Of a DNA stretch of 64,000 nucleotides, positions 23,169 to 31,452 are shown piece after piece (position 1 is the first letter of the stretch; each line of letters opens with the position of its first letter). Origin of the DNA: Nocardioides yefusunii (GTDB lineage: Bacteria; Actinomycetota; Actinomycetes; Propionibacteriales; Nocardioidaceae); the NCBI RefSeq assembly GCF_004014875.1, contig NZ_CP034929.1, positions 248,001 to 312,000 of the forward strand, given 5' to 3'. The position numbers and the translations under genes were made by a program. The notes beneath the pieces are model-generated. The model was not told the origin of the DNA. It saw nothing but the letters and a program-made list of their open reading frames with translations, and made no database searches.

Positions 23169-24167
23169 ATGAGCCACGCCACCGCAGCCGACCTGACCCC
23201 GACCTACACCAAGGCCGGGGAGGCGTACGAGCGTGACATGACGTACCTCCCGGACCGCATCACCGCTGAGCCGGGACGTTCCCGTGACCCGCACGGCCAC
23301 GACAAGAAGCCTGCCGAGATCACCGCGCCGACCTGGCCGGTCGAGCCCGGGCGCTACCGACTCGTCGCGGCCAAGGCCTGCCCGTGGGCCAACCGCGCGA
23401 TCATCGTCCGCGAACTCCTCGGCCTCGAGGACGTCATCAGCCTCGGCACGCCCGGGCCCACCCACGACCAGCGTTCGTGGACCTTCGATCTCGACCCCGG
23501 CGGCGTCGACCCCGTCCTCGGCATCGAGCGGATTCAGCAGGCCTACTTCGCTCGCGACCCCGAGTACCCCCAGGGCATCACCGTCCCGGCCGTCGTCGAC
23601 GTGCCCAGCGGCAAGGTCGTCACCAACGACTTCCCGTGGATCACCCACGACCTCTTCTTCGAGTGGAGCGAGCACCACAAGGCCGGCGCCCCCGACCTGT
23701 GGCCGGTCGCGGTGCGCGAGGAGATGGAGGCCGTCATGCGACGGGTCTTCACCGAGGTCAACAACGGCGTCTACCGCTGTGGTTTCGCCGGATCGCAGGA
23801 GGCCTACGACGATGCCTACGACCGACTCTGGACGGCACTCGACTGGCTGGAGGACCGCCTCTCGCGTCAGCGCTACCTGATGGGTGAGGCGATCACCGAG
23901 GCCGACGTCCGCCTCTTCACGACGCTGGTCCGCTTCGACCCCGTCTACCACGGTCACTTCAAGTGCAACCGCCAGAAGCTCACCGAGATGCCGGTGCTGT
24001 GGGCCTACGCCCGCGACCTGTTCCAGACGCCCGGATTCGGCAACAACGTCGACTTCGAGCAGATCAAGGAGCACTACTACGTCGTGCACACCGACATCAA
24101 TCCCACCGGCGTCGTGCCGAAGGGGCCCGACGTCTCGGTGTGGATGACGCCGCACGGTCGCGGCTGA
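23169..24167 (+). CDS. Glutathionyl-hydroquinone reductase-like (Xi-class GST)
   Basis: A 332-residue protein of the YqjG/PcpF family: thioredoxin-fold N-domain with catalytic CPW (Cys71), then an all-helical C-domain. The family reduces thiol-conjugated hydroquinones. Actinobacteria use mycothiol instead of glutathione, so the thiol partner here is uncertain. Start ATG with TAGGGT 7 nt upstream, again leaderless type. The gene ends before a palindromic region shared with the convergent TetR gene. Confidence 0.92.
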   Translation: MSHATAADLTPTYTKAGEAYERDMTYLPDRITAEPGRSRDPHGHDKKPAEITAPTWPVEPGRYRLVAAKACPWANRAIIVRELLGLEDVISLGTPGPTHDQRSWTFDLDPGGVDPVLGIERIQQAYFARDPEYPQGITVPAVVDVPSGKVVTNDFPWITHDLFFEWSEHHKAGAPDLWPVAVREEMEAVMRRVFTEVNNGVYRCGFAGSQEAYDDAYDRLWTALDWLEDRLSRQRYLMGEAITEADVRLFTTLVRFDPVYHGHFKCNRQKLTEMPVLWAYARDLFQTPGFGNNVDFEQIKEHYYVVHTDINPTGVVPKGPDVSVWMTPHGRG

Positions 24168-24358
24168 CGCCTACTCGACGTCTCTTCCAGGCTGCGTGCG
24201 CAGGCGCCGCAGAAGGCCTGCAGCGTGTCCTTGGCCTGCGCGTCGCACTCACGACAGAACGGCGCACCGGGTCCACTCGGTGCCTCCAGGGCCGCAGGTC
24301 GCGGCGCGGTGAGCTGACCGTACGGGGTTGAGGCGGGCTCGGGAGGGCGGGACGTCGC

Positions 24359-24413
24359 AACTGTGGGATTGATGCAGCGACACGCTCAAGCGAGTGGCAT
24401 CCATCCGACAGTT
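24359..24413. repeat. Dispersed palindrome family 2, copy B
   Basis: AACTGTGGGATTGATGC (24359-24375) pairs with GCATCCATCCGACAGTT (24397-24413) with two mismatches. The centre shares GACACGC with copy A at 14253-14310, and GGAGCGGAGCGACGC follows at 24441-24455. It lies between convergent genes. Confidence 0.7.
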
Positions 24414-24460
24414 ACCGGGGCATGCCGGGGAGCGGGCCGGGGAGCGGAGCGACGCGGAGG

Positions 24461-24994
24461 TCAGCGACCGAGCAGTCTGTCCACCTGGGCGAGGAGTTCG
24501 TCGAGGTCGCTGAACTGCTGCTGCGACCAGCGTCCGGGCATGGAGGCCTGGTGGTAGAGGCCGTCGCCGAGCAGCATCACGGTCTTGGCCAACGCGGCGT
24601 CGCCGGTCTCGGTCTCGAGCTCGCGCAGCCAGTCGTCGTGCAGGGACTCGAGCATTCCGAGCGCGCCTTCGTGGCCGGCGTGCGCGAGCCGCATGACGGC
24701 GCGGTAGACGGGGTCGAGGTCGGCGTCGGTCTCCCAGGAGGTGCGGATGAAGTTGCGCACCGGGCCGTCGGGGTCGTCCTGCATGGCCTTGACGTCGGCG
24801 GCCGACACCTCGGCGAAGCGGCCCAGGAGCGCTTCGGCCAGGGCGTCCTTGCTGGGGAAGTGGTAGAGGACGCCGCCCTTGGAGACCCCGGCGCGGGTGG
24901 CGACGGCGTCCATCGTCGCGGCGCGCTCGCCCTCGACGAGGAGCTGGGCGTAGGCGAGGAGCACCTTCTCGCGGGCGTGGGGAGGTCGAGCCAT
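24461..24994 (-). CDS. TetR-family transcriptional repressor
   Basis: A 177-residue regulator. The N-terminal helix-turn-helix contains AATMDAVATRAGVSKGGVLY and HFPSKDAL, standard for TetR; the C-terminal ligand domain is variable. ATG at 24994 with TAGCCT 7 nt upstream. It is divergent from an MFS efflux gene across 77 bp containing a perfect 22-bp palindrome, so it most likely represses the pump and is relieved by a pump substrate. The arrangement resembles lfrR-lfrA of mycobacteria. Confidence 0.92.
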   Translation of the reverse strand: MARPPHAREKVLLAYAQLLVEGERAATMDAVATRAGVSKGGVLYHFPSKDALAEALLGRFAEVSAADVKAMQDDPDGPVRNFIRTSWETDADLDPVYRAVMRLAHAGHEGALGMLESLHDDWLRELETETGDAALAKTVMLLGDGLYHQASMPGRWSQQQFSDLDELLAQVDRLLGR

Positions 24995-25040
24995 GCTGCG
25001 AAGGCTAATAGGAGAGGGGGCCAGACGCGTGATTGAGTTT

Positions 25041-25062
25041 CTGTACCGTCTAGACGGTACAG
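25041..25062. promoter_or_regulatory. Operator for TetR/MFS pair
   Basis: CTGTACCGTCTAGACGGTAC plus AG, a perfect 22-bp palindrome centred 46-58 bp from the two start codons. It overlaps TACAGT (25058-25063), the likely -10 of the efflux gene. This is the classic form of a TetR operator. Confidence 0.8.
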
Positions 25063-25071
25063 TTATGGCAC

Positions 25072-26655
25072 GTGAGTACTTCAGCCCCCACCGAACCGCG
25101 CCCGCAGGCGCCCGCTGCCGACGCCCCGGCCGCCGACCGGACCGGGAACACCCCGACCATGGTCTCGCCCATCGCGTCGAAGCGACGTCGGTGGGCCGCA
25201 CTTGCCGTCCTGATGCTGCCGGTGCTGCTGGTCTCCATCGACAACACCGCGCTCTCGTTCGCCGTGCCGTCCCTGGCCCGCGACCTCCAGCCGTCGTCCA
25301 CCCAGATGCTCTGGATTGTCGACGCCTACCCGCTCGTCCTCGGCGCCCTGCTGATCACCATGGGATCGCTCGGTGACCGGATCGGACGTCGTCGACTGCT
25401 CCTGATCGGTGCCACCGCGTTCGCCGCGGTCTCGGCACTCGCGGCGTTCTCGACCGACGCCGCCCACCTGATCGCTGCCCGCGCGCTGCTGGGTGTCTTC
25501 GGTGCGACCCTGATGCCCGCGACCCTGTCGCTGCTGCGCAACATCTTCGTCGACGACACCGAACGACGCACCGCCATCGCGATCTGGGCCTCCGGGTTCT
25601 CCGGCGGCGCCGCCCTCGGCCCGATCGTCGGCGGCTGGCTGCTCGAACACTTCGAGTGGGGCTCGGTCTTCCTGATGGCCGTCCCGATGCTGGTGCCGCT
25701 GCTGATCCTCGGCCCGGTCCTGCTGCCCGAGTCGAAGGACCCCCACCCGGGCCCCGTCGACCCGATCGGCATCCTGCTCTCCGTCCTCGCCCTCGGTGGC
25801 GTCGTCCTCGCGATCAAGAGCCTCGGCTCGGGCGAGCCGCTGGGAGTCGTCGTGCTGGTCGCGGTGGTCGCGATCGCGTCGGGCTGGATGTTCGTGCGCC
25901 GGATGCTGACGCGCGAGACCCCGCTGCTCGACGTCCGGATGTTCCGCAGCCCCGTCTTCTCGGGTGCGCTCGCGGCCAACCTGGTCGCGATGTTCGCCTT
26001 CGTCGGCTACCTCTACTTCATCTCCCAGCACCTCCAGTTCGTCGCCGGGTACGCCCCGATGAAGGCCGGATGGATGCTGGTGCCCGGCCTGGTGACCACC
26101 ATCGTGTGCAGCCTGCTCGCGGTGCGTCTGGTGCGTCCGCTCGGGACGCGGGGCGTCGTCGTCGTGGGCCTCGCACTCGCGGCACTCGGCTACCTCGCGG
26201 TCGCGGCCTTCGGCTCGGGCGGCTCGCTGCTCGCCCTGCTCGGCGGCTTCGTGATCCTCTCGGCCGGCGTCGGCCTCTCGGAGACGATCTCCAACGACCT
26301 CGTCATGTCTGCCGTCCCGCCGGAGAAGGCAGGCGCGGCCTCCGCGACCTCGGAGACCGCCTACGAGGTGGGTGCGGTCCTCGGCATCGCCGTGCTCGGC
26401 ACCCTGCTCAACGTCGCCTACCGCACCGGCATCGACCTGCCCGGCGGCCTCACCGACGTCCAGGCCGCTCAGGCCGGGGACACCCTCGCCGGTGCCTACG
26501 AGGTGGCCGGACAGCTGCCCGCCGCTGCCGGTGACGCACTGATGGCCTCGGCCGCCCATGCCTTCGACGGAGGTGTGCTGGTGATCGCCGGTGTCGCGTC
26601 GGTGCTGATGGTCATCATGACCTTCGTGTCGGCGAAGGTCCTGCGCCAGCGCTGA
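25072..26655 (+). CDS. MFS drug-efflux transporter, DHA2 (14-helix) type
   Basis: A 527-residue proton-driven exporter with about 14 membrane helices. Motif A GSLGDRIGRRR follows helix 2, and the helix-1 motif D1-like segment (LVSIDNTALSFAVPS) is that of the EmrB/LfrA/SmvA group. The family exports cationic or amphipathic drugs. The first 37 residues are a Pro/Ala-rich cytoplasmic tail. GTG start 8 nt after TACAGT. An ATG at 25065 is out of frame. Its stop is 5 bp from that of the convergent CDF gene. Confidence 0.93.
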   Translation: MSTSAPTEPRPQAPAADAPAADRTGNTPTMVSPIASKRRRWAALAVLMLPVLLVSIDNTALSFAVPSLARDLQPSSTQMLWIVDAYPLVLGALLITMGSLGDRIGRRRLLLIGATAFAAVSALAAFSTDAAHLIAARALLGVFGATLMPATLSLLRNIFVDDTERRTAIAIWASGFSGGAALGPIVGGWLLEHFEWGSVFLMAVPMLVPLLILGPVLLPESKDPHPGPVDPIGILLSVLALGGVVLAIKSLGSGEPLGVVVLVAVVAIASGWMFVRRMLTRETPLLDVRMFRSPVFSGALAANLVAMFAFVGYLYFISQHLQFVAGYAPMKAGWMLVPGLVTTIVCSLLAVRLVRPLGTRGVVVVGLALAALGYLAVAAFGSGGSLLALLGGFVILSAGVGLSETISNDLVMSAVPPEKAGAASATSETAYEVGAVLGIAVLGTLLNVAYRTGIDLPGGLTDVQAAQAGDTLAGAYEVAGQLPAAAGDALMASAAHAFDGGVLVIAGVASVLMVIMTFVSAKVLRQR

Positions 26656-26660
26656 TTGAG

Positions 26661-27590
26661 CTACCAGTCGGTGCGGCTGCACTCCTCGGTGGCCGACTCC
26701 ACCTGCAACGTCGCGTGCTCGATCCCGAACCGTTCCCGCAGGACAGCTCGACCCGCGCCGAGCACCTCGTCGCTGCAGCCGGGATCGGCGACCAGGTGTG
26801 CGGTCGCGACGTTCATGCCTGAGGTCAGCGCCCACACGTGCAGGTCGTGGACCTCGTGCACGCCGTCGACTTCCGACAGGGCCGCAGTGATCTCCGCAGG
26901 CACGATCCCGGCCGGAGCGTGCTGCCCCAGCACCGCCACCACCTCGCGGCCCAGCATCAGCGCCCGCACCAGCACGAACGCGGCGATCGCGAGCGCCACG
27001 ACGGTGTCCCACCAGACGTCGCCGGTGGTCGCGACGAGGATGCCGGCCGCGATCACGCCGACCGATCCGAGGGTGTCAGCCAGCACCTCCAAGTAGGCGC
27101 CCTTGACGTTGATCGACTCCTTCGCGCCACCCGCGAGCAGGGCCATCGCGACCAGGTTGGCCACCAGGCCGAGCGCGCCGACGACCATCATCGGCCCGGT
27201 CTCGACCTCGACGGTCGTGCCGATCCGCTGGACCGACTCGACGGTGATGAAGACCGCGACACTGACCATCAGCAACACGGCCAACGCCGAGGCGAACACC
27301 TCGGCCCGGTAGGAACCGAACGTCCGCAGGCCGCTGCGGTCCGGCCGAGTCGCGATCCGGGTCGCGGCCAACGCCGCACTCAACGCCACCACGTCGGCGG
27401 CCATGTGCCCGGCGTCGGAGAGCAACGACAGTGACCCCGAAACGACGCCCGCGACCAGTTCGACGACGAAGAACGTCGCGATCACCGCCAGCGAGAGCGC
27501 GAGACGCCAGCGGTGGCGCCCGCCCGCATGGCCCGACGTCGCGCCGCCGTGCCCGTGTCCGCTGCTTCCGTGCCCGTGACCTGCACCCAT
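26661..27590 (-). CDS. Cation diffusion facilitator (zinc/cobalt-type exporter)
   Basis: A 309-residue CDF protein: His-rich N-terminus (GHGHGSSGHGHGG), six membrane helices and a cytoplasmic ferredoxin-like C-domain. The metal site SDAGHMAADV in helix 2 is the HxxxD pattern of zinc transporters; the second site is LADTLGSVGV in helix 5. It exchanges divalent metal for protons. The ATG at 27590 is chosen over 27614 because TACGAT lies 6 nt upstream. Confidence 0.92.
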   Translation of the reverse strand: MGAGHGHGSSGHGHGGATSGHAGGRHRWRLALSLAVIATFFVVELVAGVVSGSLSLLSDAGHMAADVVALSAALAATRIATRPDRSGLRTFGSYRAEVFASALAVLLMVSVAVFITVESVQRIGTTVEVETGPMMVVGALGLVANLVAMALLAGGAKESINVKGAYLEVLADTLGSVGVIAAGILVATTGDVWWDTVVALAIAAFVLVRALMLGREVVAVLGQHAPAGIVPAEITAALSEVDGVHEVHDLHVWALTSGMNVATAHLVADPGCSDEVLGAGRAVLRERFGIEHATLQVESATEECSRTDW

Positions 27591-27721
27591 GGCCAGATCG
27601 TAGACGCGCAGCAAGGGGCTGACGCGGGGACGGGTTCCTGCACGCCGGGTAGGACCGTGGCTCTACGCTCGTACCGTTGGCGCGGAGACCGTGAGGGTCA
27701 TCGGAACGACGAGGAGGCGCG

Positions 27722-28417
27722 GTGGGAGAGGTCGTTGCTCCCGGTGTGTCCGGACTCGTCGCGCACTTCGAGCGCTTCCTCGGGCCGGGGACGTCGGGCT
27801 GGATGAAGTCGAACTCCGGCGAACTGTTGCCGTTCCAGGTGGTGCGATGGACCCGCGGCCCCGACGTCGGCTCGGTGGCCTACTCCACCCTCGGTCTGAG
27901 CCGGAACGTCCTCGCCGCCGGTCCTTCGGGCGATCCGACGCCGGTGCGTCAGGAACTCGTCGTGATGGTCACCAAGTCGTTGCCGGTCGAGTACGTCCTG
28001 GGCGTCTTCGTCGACGCCGCCCATGTCGCGCTCAGCACCGGGCGGGCGCTGCGGCGCGGGAGCGTCCTCGGGCCGGTGCAGCCGGTCCTGCCGTTGACGC
28101 CGTCTCCTGCCGCCCCAGCCGCCCCGACGGCGCCGGTGCGTCCGCGCTCGGGGATCTGGGGGTCGGAGGTCTCGGCGCTCTACGTCGCCGACCCGGTCTA
28201 CCTGCCCGACGAGTTCGCCCGGTTCGCAGGTGAGGGCGGCCCCGACGTGCAGGTGCTGTGGCTGGTCCCGATCACCTCCGCCGAGGCACGGTTCGTGCGC
28301 GAGCAGGGCTGGGAGGCGTTCGAGGACCTGCTCGTCGATCAGGACCCTGACCTCGTGGACGTCTTCCGTGCGCCGGTGAAGCTGCCGGCGGCTGAGCTCT
28401 CCTTCGACCCGGCCTGA
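27722..28417 (+). CDS. SUFU-domain (suppressor of fused) protein
   Basis: A 231-residue cytoplasmic protein. The C-terminal segment LWLVPITSAEARFVREQGW and the following FEDLLVDQDPDLVD fit the bacterial suppressor-of-fused domain. A Pro/Ala-rich linker (about residues 121-140) splits it. Bacterial SUFU proteins are often found as immunity-like or stand-alone proteins; no toxin partner is adjacent here. GTG start with GGAGG 5 nt upstream. Confidence 0.75.
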   Translation: MGEVVAPGVSGLVAHFERFLGPGTSGWMKSNSGELLPFQVVRWTRGPDVGSVAYSTLGLSRNVLAAGPSGDPTPVRQELVVMVTKSLPVEYVLGVFVDAAHVALSTGRALRRGSVLGPVQPVLPLTPSPAAPAAPTAPVRPRSGIWGSEVSALYVADPVYLPDEFARFAGEGGPDVQVLWLVPITSAEARFVREQGWEAFEDLLVDQDPDLVDVFRAPVKLPAAELSFDPA

Positions 28418-28424
28418 GCCACGG

Positions 28425-29660
28425 TCACGAGCTCTCGTACTCGCCCCGCGTCCGCGCCGCCCGTGCCACCGGGAACAGGCTGAGGGCGCCGACGGCGGAC
28501 AGGATCGCGCAGAGCAGCATCGCGTGGTCGGCGTCGAGAGTCGCGCCCAGAAGTGGGAACAAGGCCCGGGACGCGCTCATCGCGATCGTCATCAGGCCCA
28601 GGATCGTCGCGAACCGGACCGCCCCGTAGGTGGAGGCGATCACCGAAGGTCGCGCGAGCGCGCCGACGCCCATCCCCAGTCCGGCACCGGCCAGGCACAG
28701 CATCGTCGGTCCGATCGACGTGCCGGTGAACGGCAACGACACCATCGCTGCGGCCTGCACGACGTTGGCGCAGACCGCGAGCGTGGGCATCCCGACCAGC
28801 GGCGCCAGCGGCACCAGCGCGAGCCGGGAGAGCACCTGCAGCACCCCGAGGGTGATCGGGAGGACGGCGGCCACCGCGGCAGGGTGGCCCAGGTCGAGGA
28901 ACCAGCTCACCGACAACAACGACAAGGTGCTGCCTGCCCCGGCCTGCCCGACGAAGCAGAGCGTCAGGAGCCAGAACGACGGCGTCCGCAGCGCGGCGGC
29001 GACGTCCATGCCGCGGCGCTGCGCGATCCGTCGACGGTGGGTGGAGCGTCCGGGAAGGTTCAGGGCCAGCAACGGCACGCTGACCGCGGCCTGCAGTGCG
29101 GCGAGGGCCAGCAGCGCTCCACGCCAGCCGAGGCCGTCCTCGAGCCACACGGTCACGGGGTAGAAGAGCGTGGTGCCCAGGCCGGTGACGGTGGAGATGA
29201 TCAGAAGCCCGCGGTCGCGCTGGCGCGGCCCGAGCGTGCTCACCACCACCGCGTAGGTGCTCTCGAACCCGATCGAGGCCTGGGCGCCGCCCAGGAGCAG
29301 GAACCCCAGGTAGAGCTGAGGCAGGTCGTGTGCTCCGGCGCAGGCAGTCAGGAGCAGCGCGACCGCGGCTGCGCCCGTCGTCATGACGGCCCTCCCGCCG
29401 TGCCGGTCGAGGAGCCGTCCCACGGGCACGGCGACCAGCGCACCGGCGAGCAGAGCTGCGGTACTGGCGCCCATCACCTGGGCGCGGGTGGCGTCGAGCG
29501 CCTCGGAGATCGGGGTCAGCAGGACCGCGACGGCAGGGAACGTCGTCCCGCCGACCACGGTCTGGGCGATCGCCAGTGCCAGCAGGAGTCCGGTGCGGCG
29601 GGGCGCTCGGGGTGTCGTGCGTGCCGCGTCGGGGCGCACCGGGGGAGCGGCCGTTGCCAT
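28425..29660 (-). CDS. MFS transporter, 12-helix
   Basis: A 411-residue secondary transporter with 12 predicted helices and motif A GRLLDRHGGR between helices 2 and 3. General layout resembles the oxalate/formate-antiporter-like MFS group, so the cargo may be an organic acid, but this is a guess. Start ATG with GAGGGGAAG upstream. A loose inverted repeat (CTAGTCATCC near 29682 and GGATTCTAG near 29703) lies in the promoter region. Confidence 0.88.
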   Translation of the reverse strand: MATAAPPVRPDAARTTPRAPRRTGLLLALAIAQTVVGGTTFPAVAVLLTPISEALDATRAQVMGASTAALLAGALVAVPVGRLLDRHGGRAVMTTGAAAVALLLTACAGAHDLPQLYLGFLLLGGAQASIGFESTYAVVVSTLGPRQRDRGLLIISTVTGLGTTLFYPVTVWLEDGLGWRGALLALAALQAAVSVPLLALNLPGRSTHRRRIAQRRGMDVAAALRTPSFWLLTLCFVGQAGAGSTLSLLSVSWFLDLGHPAAVAAVLPITLGVLQVLSRLALVPLAPLVGMPTLAVCANVVQAAAMVSLPFTGTSIGPTMLCLAGAGLGMGVGALARPSVIASTYGAVRFATILGLMTIAMSASRALFPLLGATLDADHAMLLCAILSAVGALSLFPVARAARTRGEYESS

Positions 29661-29765
29661 GGCTTCCCCTCGTCGTCAGCGCTAGTCATCCAAAGTTGAT
29701 CTGGATTCTAGTGATTGACGAGGGGGAGGGTGCTGGAAGTCCGCAGAAGGGCGTGCCGGAAGCGC

Positions 29766-31256
29766 TCAGGCGTGACGCGCGGCGCGCTTCTCCGGGCTGC
29801 CTGCGCCGGTGGCCAGCAGTACGGCCAGCTCCTCCGACAGCACCGCGCCGACCCGACGGCAGAACGACTCCGGCTCGTCGGCGGCATCAGGCGTCTCGGG
29901 GACGATCCGGTCGACGGTGCCGCGAGCCAGCAGGTCGGTGGAACGGACGCCCTGGGCGCGAGCCATGTCGGGCGCCTTGTCGACGGTGCGGTGCACGATC
30001 GCGGACGCCCCCTCGGGCGGGAGCGGGGAGAGCCAGGCGTGCTGGGCCGCGATCACGCGGTCGGCCGGGAGCAGGGCCAGCGCGCCGCCGCCAGTGCCCT
30101 CGCCGAGCATCAGGCACAGGGTGGGCGCCTCGAGGGTGACGAGGTCGGCCAGGCAGCGGGCGATCTCGCCGGCCAGACCACCGTTCTCGGCCTCGGCGCT
30201 GAGCGCGGCCCCGCGGGTGTCGATGACGGTGACCAGCGGCAGGCGGAGCTCGGCGGCCAGGCGCATCCCGCGCCGGGCCTCGCGCAGCGCGCCGGGCCCC
30301 ATCGGGTGGTCGGCGCTCTGGCCGCTGCGGTCCTGGGCGAGCAGCACGCACGGAGCGTCGCCGAAGCGGGTCAGGGCGAGCAGCAGGCCGGGGTCGGACT
30401 CGCCCTCGCCGGTGCCGTTGAGCGGGACGACGTCTCCGGCGGCGTGCCGCAGCAGCTCGCGAATGCCGGGGCGGTCGGTGCGTCGGGAGATCTCGATCGA
30501 CGTCCACGCGTCGGTCTCGGCGACCTTGCGGTCGGGGCGCGGCGTGGGCAGGTCGGCGGGGTCGCTGGCGCTGGCCTCGCGCCCGAGCTCGATGATCTCG
30601 AGCGCACGGTGCACGGCCTCGCCGATCTCGGCGGGCGGCACGACGGCATCGATGATGCCGCGGTCGAAGAGGTTCTCCGAGGTCTGGATCCCGGTGGGGA
30701 ACGGCTCGCCGTAGATCGCCTCGTAGACGCGGGGGCCGAGGAAGCCGAGCAGCGCCTCGGGCTCGGCGACGGTGACGTGTCCGAGCGATCCCCACGACGC
30801 CATCACGCCGCCGGTGGTGGGGTGGCGCAAGTAGACGAGGTAGGGGAGGCCGGCGGCCTTGTGGGCGGCGATCGCCTCGGAGATCCGGACCATCTGGACG
30901 AACGCCGCGGTGCCTTCCTGCATCCGGGTGCCGCCCGAGACCGGGGCACCGAGCAGCGGCAGGCCCTCGGCGGTGGCGCGGCGGATGGAGGCCACGAGGC
31001 GGTCCGACGACGCCCGGCCCAGTGAACCGGCCAGGAACCGGAACTCGCTGGCCAGGATCGCGACGCGGCGTCCGCGCAGGGTGCCCTCGCCGGTGATGAC
31101 CGACTCGTCGACGCCGGACTTCTCGGCCGCGGCCACGAGCTGCTCGGCGTAGGTGCCGGTGGCGGCGGAGTGGTCGGGGGCGGTGTCCCAGGACTGCCAG
31201 GAGCCCTCGTCGATGACGAGGTCGATCAGTGCCCGGGCGGAAAGACGTTCGTTCAT
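29766..31256 (-). CDS. accD3: Acyl-CoA carboxylase carboxyltransferase, AccD3-like
   Basis: A 496-residue protein with both carboxyltransferase halves in one chain. The N-half has the biotin-side segments GTRMQEGTAAF and TTGGVMASWG; the C-half has IDTRGAALSAEAENGG and LMLGEGTGGGALAL, as in bacterial AccA. Length and order match mycobacterial AccD3 (about 495 aa). It should transfer carboxyl from carboxybiotin to an acyl-CoA; no biotin carrier gene is nearby. ATG with TACTCT 6 nt upstream, and that -10 overlaps the TACTC-N2-GAGTA palindrome shared with fadE5. Confidence 0.88.
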   Translation of the reverse strand: MNERLSARALIDLVIDEGSWQSWDTAPDHSAATGTYAEQLVAAAEKSGVDESVITGEGTLRGRRVAILASEFRFLAGSLGRASSDRLVASIRRATAEGLPLLGAPVSGGTRMQEGTAAFVQMVRISEAIAAHKAAGLPYLVYLRHPTTGGVMASWGSLGHVTVAEPEALLGFLGPRVYEAIYGEPFPTGIQTSENLFDRGIIDAVVPPAEIGEAVHRALEIIELGREASASDPADLPTPRPDRKVAETDAWTSIEISRRTDRPGIRELLRHAAGDVVPLNGTGEGESDPGLLLALTRFGDAPCVLLAQDRSGQSADHPMGPGALREARRGMRLAAELRLPLVTVIDTRGAALSAEAENGGLAGEIARCLADLVTLEAPTLCLMLGEGTGGGALALLPADRVIAAQHAWLSPLPPEGASAIVHRTVDKAPDMARAQGVRSTDLLARGTVDRIVPETPDAADEPESFCRRVGAVLSEELAVLLATGAGSPEKRAARHA

Positions 31257-31268
31257 TACTCAAGAGTA
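31257..31268. promoter_or_regulatory. Candidate lipid-gene operator at accD3 promoter
   Basis: TACTCAAGAGTA: inverted TACTC/GAGTA arms with a 2-nt spacer, directly upstream of the accD3-like start and covering its -10. The same arms and spacing occur upstream of fadE5 at 63107-63118. Confidence 0.5.
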
Positions 31269-31378
31269 GGTCGATCGTCGGGCGCGGGGGAGGCGGGGCA
31301 GTCGCCGTGGACGAGGGGTCGTCTCAATGGCTGGACGGCCGTTTCGCCGGTCGGGCATCCATCTGTCATTGTCTATCA

Positions 31379-31399
31379 AGTCACTATGAATTAGTGACT
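31379..31399. promoter_or_regulatory. Inverted repeat upstream of sulfonate-type operon
   Basis: AGTCACTA (31379-31386) and TAGTGACT (31392-31399) are perfect inverted arms with a 5-nt spacer, 54 bp before the operon start. The surrounding sequence is AT-rich relative to the genome, as expected for a promoter. A probable operator for a sulfur-responsive regulator; the regulator gene is not adjacent. Confidence 0.55.
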
Positions 31400-31452
31400 A
31401 ACTATTACTCACTCAACCATCTGCACCACCACGTCCCGAGGGGGGACCTCCC

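Noticed and set aside
25081..27012. 643-codon minus-strand open frame opposite the MFS gene
   Set aside because: Arg/Gly/Glu/Asp-rich antisense shadow spanning two real convergent genes.
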